From Diphasiastrum complanatum (lineage: Eukaryota; Streptophyta; Lycopodiopsida; Lycopodiales; Lycopodiaceae): 64,000 nucleotides of DNA. Each line of letters opens with the position of its first letter. Positions within the stretch are counted from its first letter, which is position 1. The position numbers and the translations under genes were made by a program. Positions 1-11,814 of this stretch are shown here, in pieces. The notes beneath the pieces are model-generated. The model saw only the letters and a program-made list of their open reading frames with translations. It had not been told where the DNA came from and did not search any database. The DNA lies in assembly GCA_029204225.1 (NCBI GenBank), contig CM055097.1, positions 32,830,802-32,894,801 on the forward strand, written 5' to 3'.

Positions 1-3000
1 GGGATCTCCTCGGCCTCTAGCACATGTAGTTCCATCAAGAGTCTTCTTAGCCATAAGAGCTCTTTGGTTGTTGAAGTCAATGCCTTGTACTCGGCTTCAC
101 AAGAAGATAGTGAGATTGTATCTTGCTTTTTGGAAAGCCAAGATATCACTCCTCCACAAAGAAATGTTGCAAATGCACTAATGGACTTCCTATCCATCTT
201 GTCACCTGCAAAATCTGAATCCGAGTAGGCTCTCAAGTGCAAGTTAGATCCTTCATAAAGTATACCAAAAAATCTAGTACTAGAAACATATCTAAGTACT
301 CTCTTGGCACTTTTCCAATGATGAATTAAAGGAGCTTGCATACTTTGACTCAACTTGCTTACACAAAAACTTAAGTCAGGTCTAGTGATGGTTAAATAGA
401 TTAGAGAGCCTATAAGCTTCCTAAAGAGAGTGATGTCCTCAAAGGATGCTTCATCACCTTCATTAGTTGCTTTCACAACATGCTCCATAGGGGTGTCAAT
501 CCCCTTACAATCTTTCATACCAAATCTTTCAAGAATGGAAGTAGCATACTTAGATTGACTTATGAAAGTACAATTGCTACTTCTAGACACTTCTATCCCA
601 AGTATAAACTTTAGGAAGCCTAGATCTACCATCTTGAACTCACTAGATAAGTCAACTTTTACTTTGCCTATGCCATCATCATCATTTCCTGTCATAATGA
701 TGTCATCAACATAAAGAACCAAAATGATGATCTTTCCTTCATTACATTTGAAATATAAAGAAGGTTCATAAGCACTTAGTACAAAGCCAAGGGAATAGAG
801 AAAATCATGCAACCTAGAGTACCAAGCTCTAGGTGCTTGCTTCAAGCCATATAGGCTCTTCCTTAAGTAGCACACCTTTTGCTCCTCACCAATCTTGATG
901 AAGCCCTCGGGTTGCATCATGTAGATTTCCTCTTCTAAGAAGCCATTCAAGAAGGCATTTGTCACATCCATTTGGTAGAGATCCCATTTGAACAAAGTAG
1001 CAATGCAAATGATTAATCTAATAGTTACAAGCTTAGCTACAGGTGCAAATGTTTCTTCATAATCCAATCCTTTTATTTGAAGAAATCCCTTAGCAACAAG
1101 CCTAGCTTTGTATTTACTAATAGATCCATCTTGATTGTACTTAATTCTATAAATCCACTTACATGCAAGTGGTTTCTTTCCTCTTGGAAGATTTACAAGA
1201 TTCCAAGTATGATTTTCTTCTAATGCATCATACTCTACTTGCATTGCATCTCTCCAAACTTTAGATTTACATGCTTCTTCAAAAGATGATGGTTCTTCAA
1301 TCAATGTAGCTAAAAAAGAGTAAGAGGTAGAAGATGTAGAGCCTTCCTTTTGCTTTCCCTTGTCCACATAGGTAAGCCTTGAGGGCTCGGCCTTGCTCCT
1401 TGATGATCTTCTTGGCCCCTTTTGACTTGGATCCAAATCTCCATCCTCGGGTTTGTCATGATCCTCCTTGGGTTTGTCAAGATCCTCCTCGGATTTGTCA
1501 AGATCTTCAATGCACAATGGGTTAGATCCATTTGACAAGCTCTTAGCAAATTGTGACTCATCAAAAAGTACATCCTTGCTTACCTTTACTTTCTTGGATG
1601 TAGGATCATATATCCTATATCCCTTGCTATTTTCTCCATAGCCAACAAAGATTCCTTTGAAGGAGGTAGCATCTTCTTTCCTTCTAGTCTCCAAAGGAAT
1701 GTGTACATAACAAGTACATCCAAAGATCTTAAAATATTTTACATTGGGTTTCTTATCAAACAAGGCTTGATAAGGTGAGATCCCATCTATAGCACTACTA
1801 GGAAGTCTATTACACAAATAATTAGCACATGTTATGGCTTCTCCCCAAAATGAGATGGGAAGTGATGCATCAAGCCTCAAGGACTTTGCACACTCACATA
1901 GACTCCTATTTTTCCTCTCGGCCACCCCATTTTGTTGAGGGGTGTAGGAACAAGTGTATTGTAACTTAATACCATTGATCTCACAAAAGTCTTTCATTTT
2001 ATTGGAGGTGTACTCTCCTCCATTATCACATCTTAGTGCTTTGATAGAAGTACTAAGTTGTTTCTCTACTAGAGACTTGAACTTAATGAAAGCTTCATAA
2101 ACAAGATTTTTCTTTGATAGTAACTCAATCCATGTGAATCTAGTACAATCATCTATAAAAGTTACATACATCAAGGCACCTCCATTACTTGCATGTGAAA
2201 AACTATGTACATCAGAATGTATGAGATCCAAGGGAGAGAGAGATCTTGATGAAGATTTCTTGTAAGAAGATTTGTGTGACTTTGCAAGGCCACATGCCTC
2301 ACACATTTTTCCACACTTCTTGAAAGCTCTTGGTAGGCCGAGAGCTAGTTCCTTGCTTGCCATTGACTCCATAGATTGAAGATTAGGATGGCCTAATCTC
2401 TTATGCCAAAGCTCCACTTGAGTTAGCTCCTCCCTAGCCAAGTTCACACTTTCACTTGCAACATTAGCATCCAACTTGAAAAGTCTACCTTGCTTAATGC
2501 CACTAGCTATGCACTTATCATTTTTCAAGATGGAACAAACTCCATTCTTGAAATGTACATCTAGTCCATTGTCCATTAATTGTCCTACACTAAGCAAGTT
2601 TCTTGAAATGGTAGGAACATACAAAACATTATCTAGATCTATCCTTTTAGATGTGCCTAAACAAAGAGGTATAGATCCTATGCCATCTATCTTGCATGCT
2701 TGATCACTAGCAGTGTATATTGACTTCTTAGAGTCATTACAAGATAGAAGAGTAGAAAAATAATGCTTGTTAAAGGACATGTGGGAACTAGCCCCACTAT
2801 CTATCCACCATGTGTCTTGACTTGAAGTTGGTGTAGATGCAACCATTAAGGATGTGTTGAATCCATCCTCATATTCTTCCTCTTGAGCAATGTTCCCTTG
2901 ATCTCCTTTGGCTTGTTGATTCTTCTTCAAGTAGCATTCTGAGGCAAAGTGTCCTTTCTTTCCACAAAAGAAACACTTTAGTTTTGCCTTGTTCTTCACT

Positions 3001-3725
3001 TTGCCTTTGGAGGTAGATCCTCCATTCTTCATCTCGGCCTCCTTGCCTTGATTTTTCTTGAATGGATTTTGCTTTTTCTTGCCTTTAGATGTAAAGTTAG
3101 CTTTCTCCTCTCCTCCATTAAGTGACATGCTATCCATTCTTGTCTTGAGGTGTAGAAGCCTACTCTCCTCGGCCACAAGAACATTGTGCAACTTTTCAAT
3201 GGATGGAAGAGAGTCTTGAATGGCAAATGATTGGACTAAGTTGGTAAACTCATCACTTAGACCATTCAAAATGATTTGTACTAGTTCTTGATCTTGGATC
3301 TTCTCTCCTATTGCACTTAACTCCTTGTTAAGAGATTTGATCCTAAGAACATACTCTTGTCCACTCTCTCCACTTCCTTTCATGCTTTGGAAAACTTGAT
3401 TTCTTAGCATGAGGATTCTTGAAGTATTGTTGGATTCATAAATGCTCTTTAATGAATCCCAAGCCTCTTTGGATGAGGTACAAGAAGACACCTCTTTCAA
3501 GAGGTCATTGCATACATTTAACTTTATGCAATGTAGAGCTAATCTTGCTCTCTTCTTGTATTTGGCTTGTTCTTGGGGAGTTTGAGGCTCTTCCTCTACT
3601 CCTTGAACTATGTCATATAGATCATGGATCACTAGGAGTGATTCCATTCTCACTTTCCAAATGGAATAATTTGTGGAAGTGAGTCTCTCACTTGGTTCCA
3701 TCAAATATCCACCCATGGATGACAT
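1..3725 (-). CDS. Ty1/copia Gag-Pol polyprotein, intact frame, runs off left edge (element A)
   Basis: One open frame starts at the ATG at 3723-3725 and stays open for 1241 codons to the window edge. I checked it codon by codon and found no stop. It would be made as one polyprotein for reverse transcription and integration of the element. Domains in order: Gag, with a CCHC knuckle near residues 247-262 (C-FF-C-GKKG-H-FASE-C); aspartic protease WWIDSGASSHM near 303-313; the integrase zinc region (H..H, CEACGLAK) near 435-480; DDE core with HSDVH, RCDNGGEY and NGVAERKNR near 500-605; reverse transcriptase with LYVDDI near 1005; RNase H with YSDSDFAGD near 1165, still open at SLSSCEAEYKA. The last part of RNase H and the 3' LTR lie outside the window. 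An in-frame stop lies just upstream of the ATG. An unbroken frame suggests a young and possibly mobile copy; activity itself cannot be seen. Confidence 0.95.
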   Translation of the reverse strand, partial: MSSMGGYLMEPSERLTSTNYSIWKVRMESLLVIHDLYDIVQGVEEEPQTPQEQAKYKKRARLALHCIKLNVCNDLLKEVSSCTSSKEAWDSLKSIYESNNTSRILMLRNQVFQSMKGSGESGQEYVLRIKSLNKELSAIGEKIQDQELVQIILNGLSDEFTNLVQSFAIQDSLPSIEKLHNVLVAEESRLLHLKTRMDSMSLNGGEEKANFTSKGKKKQNPFKKNQGKEAEMKNGGSTSKGKVKNKAKLKCFFCGKKGHFASECYLKKNQQAKGDQGNIAQEEEYEDGFNTSLMVASTPTSSQDTWWIDSGASSHMSFNKHYFSTLLSCNDSKKSIYTASDQACKIDGIGSIPLCLGTSKRIDLDNVLYVPTISRNLLSVGQLMDNGLDVHFKNGVCSILKNDKCIASGIKQGRLFKLDANVASESVNLAREELTQVELWHKRLGHPNLQSMESMASKELALGLPRAFKKCGKMCEACGLAKSHKSSYKKSSSRSLSPLDLIHSDVHSFSHASNGGALMYVTFIDDCTRFTWIELLSKKNLVYEAFIKFKSLVEKQLSTSIKALRCDNGGEYTSNKMKDFCEINGIKLQYTCSYTPQQNGVAERKNRSLCECAKSLRLDASLPISFWGEAITCANYLCNRLPSSAIDGISPYQALFDKKPNVKYFKIFGCTCYVHIPLETRRKEDATSFKGIFVGYGENSKGYRIYDPTSKKVKVSKDVLFDESQFAKSLSNGSNPLCIEDLDKSEEDLDKPKEDHDKPEDGDLDPSQKGPRRSSRSKAEPSRLTYVDKGKQKEGSTSSTSYSFLATLIEEPSSFEEACKSKVWRDAMQVEYDALEENHTWNLVNLPRGKKPLACKWIYRIKYNQDGSISKYKARLVAKGFLQIKGLDYEETFAPVAKLVTIRLIICIATLFKWDLYQMDVTNAFLNGFLEEEIYMMQPEGFIKIGEEQKVCYLRKSLYGLKQAPRAWYSRLHDFLYSLGFVLSAYEPSLYFKCNEGKIIILVLYVDDIIMTGNDDDGIGKVKVDLSSEFKMVDLGFLKFILGIEVSRSSNCTFISQSKYATSILERFGMKDCKGIDTPMEHVVKATNEGDEASFEDITLFRKLIGSLIYLTITRPDLSFCVSKLSQSMQAPLIHHWKSAKRVLRYVSSTRFFGILYEGSNLHLRAYSDSDFAGDKMDRKSISAFATFLCGGVISWLSKKQDTISLSSCEAEYKALTSTTKELLWLRRLLMELHVLEAEEI

Positions 3726-4308
3726 TTTAGAATGAATGCTCTTTTAAAAATCACAAAGATTTTTGAATTTTAAAAGATCTATGAAGTGGCCTAAAGCTTA
3801 CTAGAATGCCTATAGGCTTGTCTCTATCAAACTAACACACAAGCTTGAATGATACTCAAAGATCTTACCAAAAATTTCTAGCTTTCACTCTCACAAAAAA
3901 AATTGCTTTACACTTTTCTTAGAGATTTCACTTCAACTAAGGATCTGAACAAATCAGCCTCTTAGATCTGATCTTAGACTCTAAAAAGAAATGCTTCAAT
4001 GATCCAAAACACTATTTGGTCATAGGCATTAGTTAGAATGAATCTAGATCAATACTATGCTTCAAAAAGCACCAAAAATGAACTAGTATTGTGATTTTGG
4101 GACCAAAAAACACAAAGTAACTTGAATTGAAAGTTGCTGTACGGTTTCACACGTGTGAAAAGTACATACACAGCCTCCAAGTCGTTTTGATCCAAATGAT
4201 TACAAGCTATCACTCTAGAAGAACTCGCCCTCACTAGTATTGGCCAAAAAACAAATTTTGCCAATGATCTTTACAAGATTTATGATTCAATGATCACTCT
4301 CTTACTTA
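3726..4308 (-). other. 5' untranslated leader of copia element A
   Basis: This stretch lies between the primer binding site and the Gag start of element A. It has no long frame. It contains a perfect 14-bp palindrome TTCACACGTGTGAA at 4146-4159, a motif that recurs in LTRs across the window. Confidence 0.7.
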
Positions 4309-4320
4309 GCTCTGATACCA
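4309..4320 (-). promoter_or_regulatory. Primer binding site (initiator tRNA-Met type) of element A
   Basis: The + strand reads GCTCTGATACCA, so the element strand reads TGGTATCAGAGC, the standard plant LTR-element site that pairs with the 3' end of initiator tRNA-Met. It directly abuts the LTR end (...TTTATCA), which fixes the LTR border and the - orientation. Confidence 0.93.
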
Positions 4321-5145
4321 TGATAAATTTTACAGTTTTTAGGACAATAATGATTGTACTTTACAATCATAGAGAGTTATTGGTTGCTTAATCAATGAAT
4401 CTATCAAGTTCTACACATTAGATCTTGATCTAGATTCACTACACTTGGATTTAAGCAAGAGCAATGGATCAACACATCATTTTTTAGTGAGAGCGGCTTC
4501 ACACGTGTGGAGTACTGTCCACTGTACGGCCTGCACCTGAAACAACAAGTACAATGATACTAGATAGCAATCATGCATAAAAATCACAAGACAAATGACT
4601 AGAAATCTCACAAAAGTGTAGAGTGCAAAAGTCTCATCAATTTTCTTAGCAAAATGATGATCCTTTTATGGATCAAGTACATCCATGAGTCTGGTACAGT
4701 CCAGCAGGCCTTCACACGTGTGAAGAGTGCCACATCACTCATATCTATCCATTTGATCCATCCTTGATCCTTATCCAATAGTTGACCTTCTAGAATATGA
4801 CTAAAATCCAAAAAGCTAGTCTCCTAGAATATAGGAATATTCCCTACAAAATAGGATCTAAGGAAAATGGTCAACTCTTATCTTCTAGTACTCTATACAC
4901 ACATGTGAACATCCACTTGCCATGTGGGAGCATTTACTCATGCACATGCAAGGAAAAGCTAATTTGTAGGTGACTAGTCAACTTGACTAAAAACTAGTCA
5001 TTTCATGTTCACACTAACTAGAATGATACAAAATCAATTTGGATATATACAAACATGAAAAGTACATCCTTTCACACATGGGAACATGCTCCACACGTGT
5101 GAAATCATATCATCAACATATTCTAATGTTTGATCAATATTTACA
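4321..5145 (-). repeat. 5' LTR of copia element A
   Basis: The left border is the TG next to the primer site. The right border is set at TTTACA at 5145, where gypsy B coding sequence resumes; element-strand ends are TGTAAAT...ATTTATCA. About 825 bp. It holds three copies of a G-box-type palindrome (4498-4511, 4711-4724, 5091-5104). The right border is less certain than the left, because the partner LTR is outside the window and could not be compared. Confidence 0.72.
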
Positions 5146-8100
5146 TGAACCAATGTCAAGTGAGAAGTGACAATTTTCAACATAAACAATATCTGTTGCC
5201 CACTCAAGTACTGCTTCAACATAAAATAATGCAGCATCTGGTAGTTCATCATCCACTTCAGTATTGACTGGTGCGGATTCAATTCTTGAAACATGGTCGA
5301 CTAGATAATGTTGTTTACCCTTGCGAACCACAACTCGAAACTCAAATTCGATCAATAAAAGTAACCATCTTGCAATACGCCCTGCATTACACAGGTTGGT
5401 GATCCTTATAAAATGCAAAGTGTCTTTCCATAAGATAATGTCAAAATTTTCTTGCGGAAAAAATCATGGCCAACACTTCACATTCTGTTGTTGAATAATT
5501 TTTTTCTGAATTTTAAAATGTTTACTTGCAAATCGAATGGGATAGTCTTTCTTGTATTCACCTGGCTGTGTTAAAATTGATCCAATAGCATATTTCAAGA
5601 CATCAGTGTGAACATGAAATTCAATTGTCCAATCTGGAGCACGTAGTATCGGTGCCAAAGCTAATGCTTTTTTCAATTTCTCAAAGGCTTCTAATGCCTC
5701 AACTATCCAAATAAGCACAATGGTCAGTTTGTAAATAGGTCTCACAAGATCAGCAAAGAATATAATGAATATTCAATAATAATTTGCATAACCCATAAAA
5801 ACATAAACTCCGCGAATTGTTCCTAGTGGTGGTAATTCCATAATGACTTTGATTTTGGAATAATCAGTAGCAATGCCATGTCTTGATATCGCATGCCCGA
5901 GAACAACTCCGTGAGAAACCCATATTTGACACTTTTGTGGATTTAAGGAGATTTGGTACTTGCGACAACGTTCAAATACTTTTTCCAAACAACCCAGGTG
6001 GTCTGTATCTGCACTATGAACTCCGAGATCATCCAAGTAAATTTCAAGGAATTTCTGTAAATAGCCTTTGAAGGCAAACTGCATCACTCTTTGAAATGAA
6101 CTAGGTGCATTACAAAGTCCAAACGACATTACTTTATAAGCATAAGTGCCCCATTATGTTGCAAAAGCTATTTTATAGCGATCTGCAAGTGCACTCTTGA
6201 CCTGGTTGTATCCACTAAATCCGTCCAAAAAATTGTAAGCTTTCGCTCTAGCAAGGTGGTCCAAAATGCTTTCAGTAAAAGGTAACAAAAAGTGATACTT
6301 TCACGTCACTTTGTTCAAAGCTTTGAGATTCACACAAATTCTCAATTTTTCACTCTTCTTAGGGAAAATGACAATTGGTGAAACCCATTCAGTGTGCTCA
6401 ATCTCATAAATGAAATCGGCTTCAAGCAATCTTTGTAAATACTTCTTTATCAAATCCGTAACATTAGGATTGTAGCGATAGAATTTTGTGACCTTTGGAA
6501 CTGCATCAGGCATTAAGGGTGTGGTGTGCTCAATAACTGATGTCGGAATCTTGATACTTAATAAGCAATTTTTGTAGCGCTTGAAACTGTTCAGGAGTAA
6601 GTTATACTCCAACTTGTACAATCTTTTCTGGTTCTCAAGGCTCAACAAGATTCATAGGCTGTGTCCTGGTTGGGCCATCATAAACATCATTCAATTCTGA
6701 CACTTGTTCTTCAGGTTCACGATGTGCTTTTGGTAGCATAATAACCACATCATCCAAAGTATAGCGTTCGCATATCATGTTGTACTTCATTTGATTTCTC
6801 TTTTTCAAAAGAATTAGCCTTGGATCTTCATTTAGCTTTCTTGACAGGAATCGATTGTGGAGGTGATGACTTCCAAGAAGATGGATTCTTCTTCGAAGGT
6901 AATGACTTGCGAGAACTCTGACTTGAAGAATCATCCTTGAGTTTCCCTTTACCTTTCTCCAATAAAGGTGGCACATTCTTAGAATCAACCTTTTGAAGTG
7001 GATTTTCCCATTTCAGGACCGTATATAATGTTGTTTAGCTTGTTTCTTCATCATTGGTCCTGTAATCTTGTCTTCCTTCAATATAACTACTTTTGGCGGT
7101 TTTATTGTTGGTTCATCGATAATATCACGTACTCCAAATCTGGTAGGATCCATGTGACTTAGAATCTGCTCATCGATAAGTTCTACATTGTCATCATAAG
7201 TCAAGGCGTGACTCACATGAATGAGTTCATCTTCAATTGGATCTGGTATGGGTTCCGTTGATATCCAAGCTACGTTCAGCATGTTCAATGGAAAAGTGAT
7301 CGGTGTATCCAAAGTTTGATCCAGTAATGAAATCTCGTTCAATTTGGACTGATTATCTTCTTGACACATATAGCCTGCTATACAATCAATTGTTGCAAGA
7401 GCTTGATTCTAGTTGACAGTATCAATTTGGGAGTCATAATGAACTCCCCAATTTTTTATTGGTCGGTCATAGGTATGATCCGTTGTTGACGAATCGTCAT
7501 CCCCTTTTTGGACTACTAGTTTGATAGTCCAAGTAATTGGATCAACTTTGACTGCACATTCATGATTTTCAAAAGTGATTTTTTTGGTACCCCAATTATG
7601 AACTACTTGTGCAACTCGTAACCATGGACGTCCTAATAGGACACGGTAGATATTTGGTGCATCAAATAAGTCCATTATTACAAAAGTAATGACAAACTGA
7701 ACTCCAGCAAATTTGACAGGTATGTTTTCAACCATTTCCCATGGATGAACTATTGTTTGATTAGCTAACTTAATGGCAAAAGCCGTAGACTTAAACTTTG
7801 TAAGGCCCCACTTTGCACATAGCTTTGTTGAAATCAGGTTAACTCAACCTCCATCTATCGCGGCTGCTTCTTTAGAAAATTGTCTACGTTGTATCGATAG
7901 AGTAATATTTCTTTGCTCACTTTCTCAAACCGCTCCGACATGAAGTGATTCATTTAATTCTTCAAATCCAGCACAAAAAAGTGGTTCTTGATGGGCTTAT
8001 GGCTCAATCTGAGTTAAATTTTGCGCTAAGACTTCTTTTGCTTTTGGCACCAACTTCAGAAACTCTCCCAATGTAATGTTCATCTTACTAGACAGAATAT

Positions 8101-9001
8101 TTGTGAGTAATTCTGTTTGTGGCGCTTCCGGTTTAGTCATCTTAAAGGGTTCTTCATGATGATGCAACTGAGTATTAATATCCGTTCGTGGATTATTCGG
8201 TGGCTGCAAAGGTGAAGAATACACTTCAGCTACAGCTTTAGCGACTTCAAGCTCCTCTTCTTCTTGCAAATGTTTATATCAGTTGAAGGTATAGAATCAG
8301 CAAGTATTGCATCTACTATAACTTCTTTTTGTTTCTAAGCTCTAGTAATCACCATCAAGGGTATACTTGGTTCAGGTTGAACTGTTGGTCTTTTCTTGAT
8401 TGTTATACAACAAAAGCATGAGAGATGGAGGAAAAGAGATAGAGAGCAAGGACATTCACAAGTCCATTCCATAAGAGAACCAATCTGCTTCTATTAAAAT
8501 GAAGATCTAAACATGAGGAGCAACTCAAGTTTGCCCCTATTTATAGTGGAGAGGAGGACCCTGGCCTCAAAACCCTATTGGTCCATTTCTACCTCCCTAA
8601 CTATTTAAACTTAAAAAAGAGTGGAAAACATATACTACTATATTGGCTCCACGAGTTTTTGTTGGAAGCATTTGTCTTGTCGAAACCAAATTCCTTTTTC
8701 TGTGGTTCAATGGCCCTTGTATAATGACATAACTATCTTGTATGGCTAGTGGTTCTGGACTTTCTGGTGGATATTCGTGATAATGTAAGGAATGTCTAGA
8801 TTGTGACGGTTGTTCTTCATATTGTTGGACTGTATGTGCTTGGATAGGCTGATATGAAGGACAAGCATCAGCATGATGCATATTCCGGCAGTGTGGGCAC
8901 CATATTGGTTCTTGTCTATAAGGTACATGTGTAGGGTTTGGTTGACCAGGCATATTGCGTTGGATAGACTCTAGGGGATTTAAGCATACAACTGGAGCCA
9001 T
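5146..9001 (-). pseudogene. Decayed Ty3/gypsy gag-pol (element B)
   Basis: Read on the - strand from 9001: a Gag tail with a zinc-knuckle-like CPHCRNMHHADAC near 8.88 kb; a region with LLGRPWL (protease-linked) near 7.6 kb; reverse transcriptase with WVSPIVIFPKKSEKLRICV near 6.4 kb, then SFGLCNAPSSFQRVM and the catalytic IYLDDLGVHS near 6.0 kb; RNase H with EFHVHTDVLKYAIGSILTQ near 5.6 kb and VVVRKGKQHYLVDHVSRIE near 5.3 kb. In RNase H the usual DAS is DVL. Several frames and stops are needed to follow it, so it cannot make a polyprotein. Integrase is missing: the left end is cut where copia A begins. The related gypsy D at 37-39 kb has the same domain style. Confidence 0.88.
8401..8630 (-). 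repeat. Solo LTR, about 230 bp, inside gypsy B
   Basis: A block with TG...CA ends (TGTTATACAAC at 8401, GTGGAAAACA ending at 8630) interrupts the Gag frame of element B; readable B protein lies on both sides. On the - strand it carries a TATA-type CTATAAATAG (8537-8546) followed by a leader-like stretch, as in an LTR promoter. No internal retroelement sequence is attached. I could not see a clean 5-bp target duplication, so a truncated insertion is an alternative. Confidence 0.6.
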
Positions 9002-9059
9002 TATATGTGGGAATCAATTGCAGAGATAACATATACATCATTAACATTTAGCAAAATCA

Positions 9060-11513
9060 TTGATCAAGGCTATAGAGCTTTGTTTACTGCTAGTTGATGT
9101 ACTATTTTTTTTGGGAATTCCAATGAAATCCTCTTTGCACACAAAGAAAGAATTTTATACATCCTAAGTCACGATCATGCACTTTATGTGAGTAACTCTG
9201 ATGCTCATGTTTGGCATCAAAAACCATGTCATTTAAACATGCGTTCAATCTTGTACACAAATCATAAAAAATTGGTCAAGGATGTGACTATCAATGCTAT
9301 TACTACAACTAATCAGACTGTCTGTGAAAATCGTTTACTAGGGAAACAATAGTAGAACAAAATTTCCAAGAGGACAAGCCAGGATAGTGAAGTCCATTCT
9401 GTCACTGACTCGCAGTGACTTATGTGGTCCCATGAGCGTACCCTCTTATCACATTCATTGACGACTACTCTCGGTTCACCAAAATTATGTTCATAAATCC
9501 AAGCCAGAAGCATTCAATGCTTCAAAGAATTCAAGCAATATGCTGAGAATCAGACTGGTCAAAGAATCAAGGCCCTGCGGTCTGATTAAGGGGGAGAGTA
9601 CCTATCAAATGAAATGGCAGACTACTTGTCCTCATGTGGCATGCACCATCAGTTCACAGCCAGCTACACTCCATAGCATAATGGCGTAGTTGAGCGAAAG
9701 AACCAAACACTATTGGAAGCTGCACGATCCATGATTGTCAATGCCCAATTACCTAAGAATTTTTGGGCTGAAGCAATTTCTACAGTCTGCTATCTGCAAA
9801 ATTATTCCAACACAAAGGCAGTGGACTCCAAGACACCATTTGAAGCCTACTACGGCTACAAACTAAGTCTGAAACACTTGTGTGTATTTGGATGTCTCTG
9901 TTATGCTCAAATTTTGTCTGATCTGAGAAAGAACCTAGACCCAGTAAGCTGTAAATATATTTTTATTGGATATTCAATGTCACACAAGGCTTATCGCATT
10001 TATGATATTGAGATAGGTCAGATTTTAGTCAGCCTCGACATTGTCTTCCTTGAAGACAAATTCCATGATTTTAAGCAGAAGCAGCCAATGTTGGAGTTTG
10101 TCCCAACCACTCCATTTACCATCGATGGGCCTAGACCCACGATTGTTCAATCACAAGCTGAAGCTATCCTAGTCATTCACCCAGGAGAAACATCCACTCA
10201 AGCACCTGTAGTTTGAAGGTCTGCAAGACAATGACAGCAACCTGATCGTTTTGTCCCTCAAGTGTTCATCAATCATGATGAACCTGCCACTGTTGTAGAA
10301 GCACTGTCAATGTCAGATGCAGATAAATGGAAAGTTGCTATGGATGCTGAGTACAATTCCTTGATGAAGAACAAGACCCGGAGTCTTGTCAATTCTCTTG
10401 CAGGTATAAAGCCCATTGACTCTAAATGGGTGTTCAAGCTAAAGCTTAAACCAGATGGATCAATATCCAAATAGAAAGCTTGATTAGTGGTTAAAGGATA
10501 TGAGCAAGTTTACGAAATTTCTTAATTATCAGCAATTCAAGCCAGTTGTTACAAGAAACCAAATCTCCGCTTTCATCAAAATTTGAGATGATTGATTTAG
10601 GCCCAGTTCATGACCTACTTGGTATGGAGATTAGCAGAGATCGCGCAAGCAGATCAAGGATCACTATAAGCCAAGAGTCCTATTTAACCAATGTACTTCA
10701 AAGATATGGCATGGAGGACTACAAAACGATAGACACACCCATGGATCCAGGATCCAAACTGTCTAAAGACATGTGTCCCAGAACTCAAGCAGATCAGCAA
10801 GAAATGTGTAGGTATCCTTATCAATCTGTCATAGGATCTAGAATGCATTCTATGATTTGCACACGACCTGATCTAGCATATGTGGTGAGCTCATTATCTC
10901 AATATATGTCCAATCCAGGCCTACAACATTGGAAGGCTCTACAAAGAGTATTGAAATACATTCAAGCTACGAAGCACTATGTTTTGAGCTATAATGGTAA
11001 TACAGAAGTTGCACTCACTTTAGTCACCTATTCGGATTCAGACTGGGCAGGAGATGTGGATACATAAAATCCACATCAGGATACATGTGTTTCCTTGTAG
11101 GAGGGCCCATTTCATGGAACAACAAAAAGCAGAAATGCATCCCGTTGTCCTCAACAGAATCCGAATATGTTGTAGCTACATCAGTAGTGAGGGAGATAAT
11201 TTGGCTCAGAAGGCTACTACAGGATCTACAATTCCCACAGATCGGTCCAACCATACTTCAGTGCGACAATCAGAGCTGCAAAGCTCTATCTCTGAATCCA
11301 TGAACTCATAATAGAACTAAGCATATAGAAGTTCAATTTAATTTTCTTATAGATAAGGTTCAGAACAAAGATGATGTGCTAAGTTATTGTCATACAAACA
11401 GTATGTTGGCTGATATTTTGACCAAGCCATTGTCTAGAGATAAACATTCTACTTTAATAAATATGATAAGTCTCAATTGTAGTTCAGATTCATAGCCATA
11501 AGCTTAAGGGGGA
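9060..11513 (+). pseudogene. Decayed Ty1/copia pol (element F)
   Basis: Starts in the pre-integrase region (VWHQKPCHLNMRS near 9.2 kb). Integrase follows with ALRSD-GGEY near 9.58 kb and NGVVERKNQTLLEAARSMI near 9.69 kb. A linker of about 500 bases precedes the start of reverse transcriptase (KPIDSKWVFKLKLKPDGSI near 10.4 kb). The central RT with the catalytic YVDD is deleted near 10.53 kb. The frame resumes at SKFEMIDLGPVHDLLGMEI, then RNase H with TYSDSDWAGD near 11.04 kb, SLSSTESEYV written here as PLSSTESEYV, and the tail MLADILTKPLS near 11.41 kb. Several stops and shifts are present. It sits back to back with gypsy B. Confidence 0.9.
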
Positions 11514-11695
11514 GTGTCGGAGTTTAATCCTACTCCTACTCATCCTAACTACCCTCCTTCCTGTCCATGTAAATTACTCTCTCAAGTAGTCTACAGAAAA
11601 TGAACAGTTTTTCAACAGTGTGCATTCTTGCACTGATTGTCGCTATAGTCTGCTGCATTTTTACTCAGGAATTTCCACAGGCAAAAAACCCGACA
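11514..11695 (+). repeat. 3' LTR of element F (short, 182 bp)
   Basis: A polypurine tract AAGGGGGAG immediately precedes TGTCGGAGTTT. The far end reads AAAACCCGACA, which mirrors the start (TGTCGG/CCGACA). 182 bp is short for a copia LTR; the matching ends support it. The 5' LTR is not present. Confidence 0.75.
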
Positions 11696-11814
11696 TTGTT
11701 GCCTTTGTCACCTTCAGGCCATCCTGAGCAACTAAGTGTTTTGTGACACTTGTGTAAACTCAATTTTTAAGGTGTTTCAAGCACTTTCAGAAATGCGACA
11801 CTGCTTCGCATAAA

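Noticed and set aside
4309-4320. tRNA gene at the GCTCTGATACCA sites (also 48057)
   Set aside because: Only the 12-base complement of a tRNA 3' end is present, next to LTR ends; these are primer binding sites.
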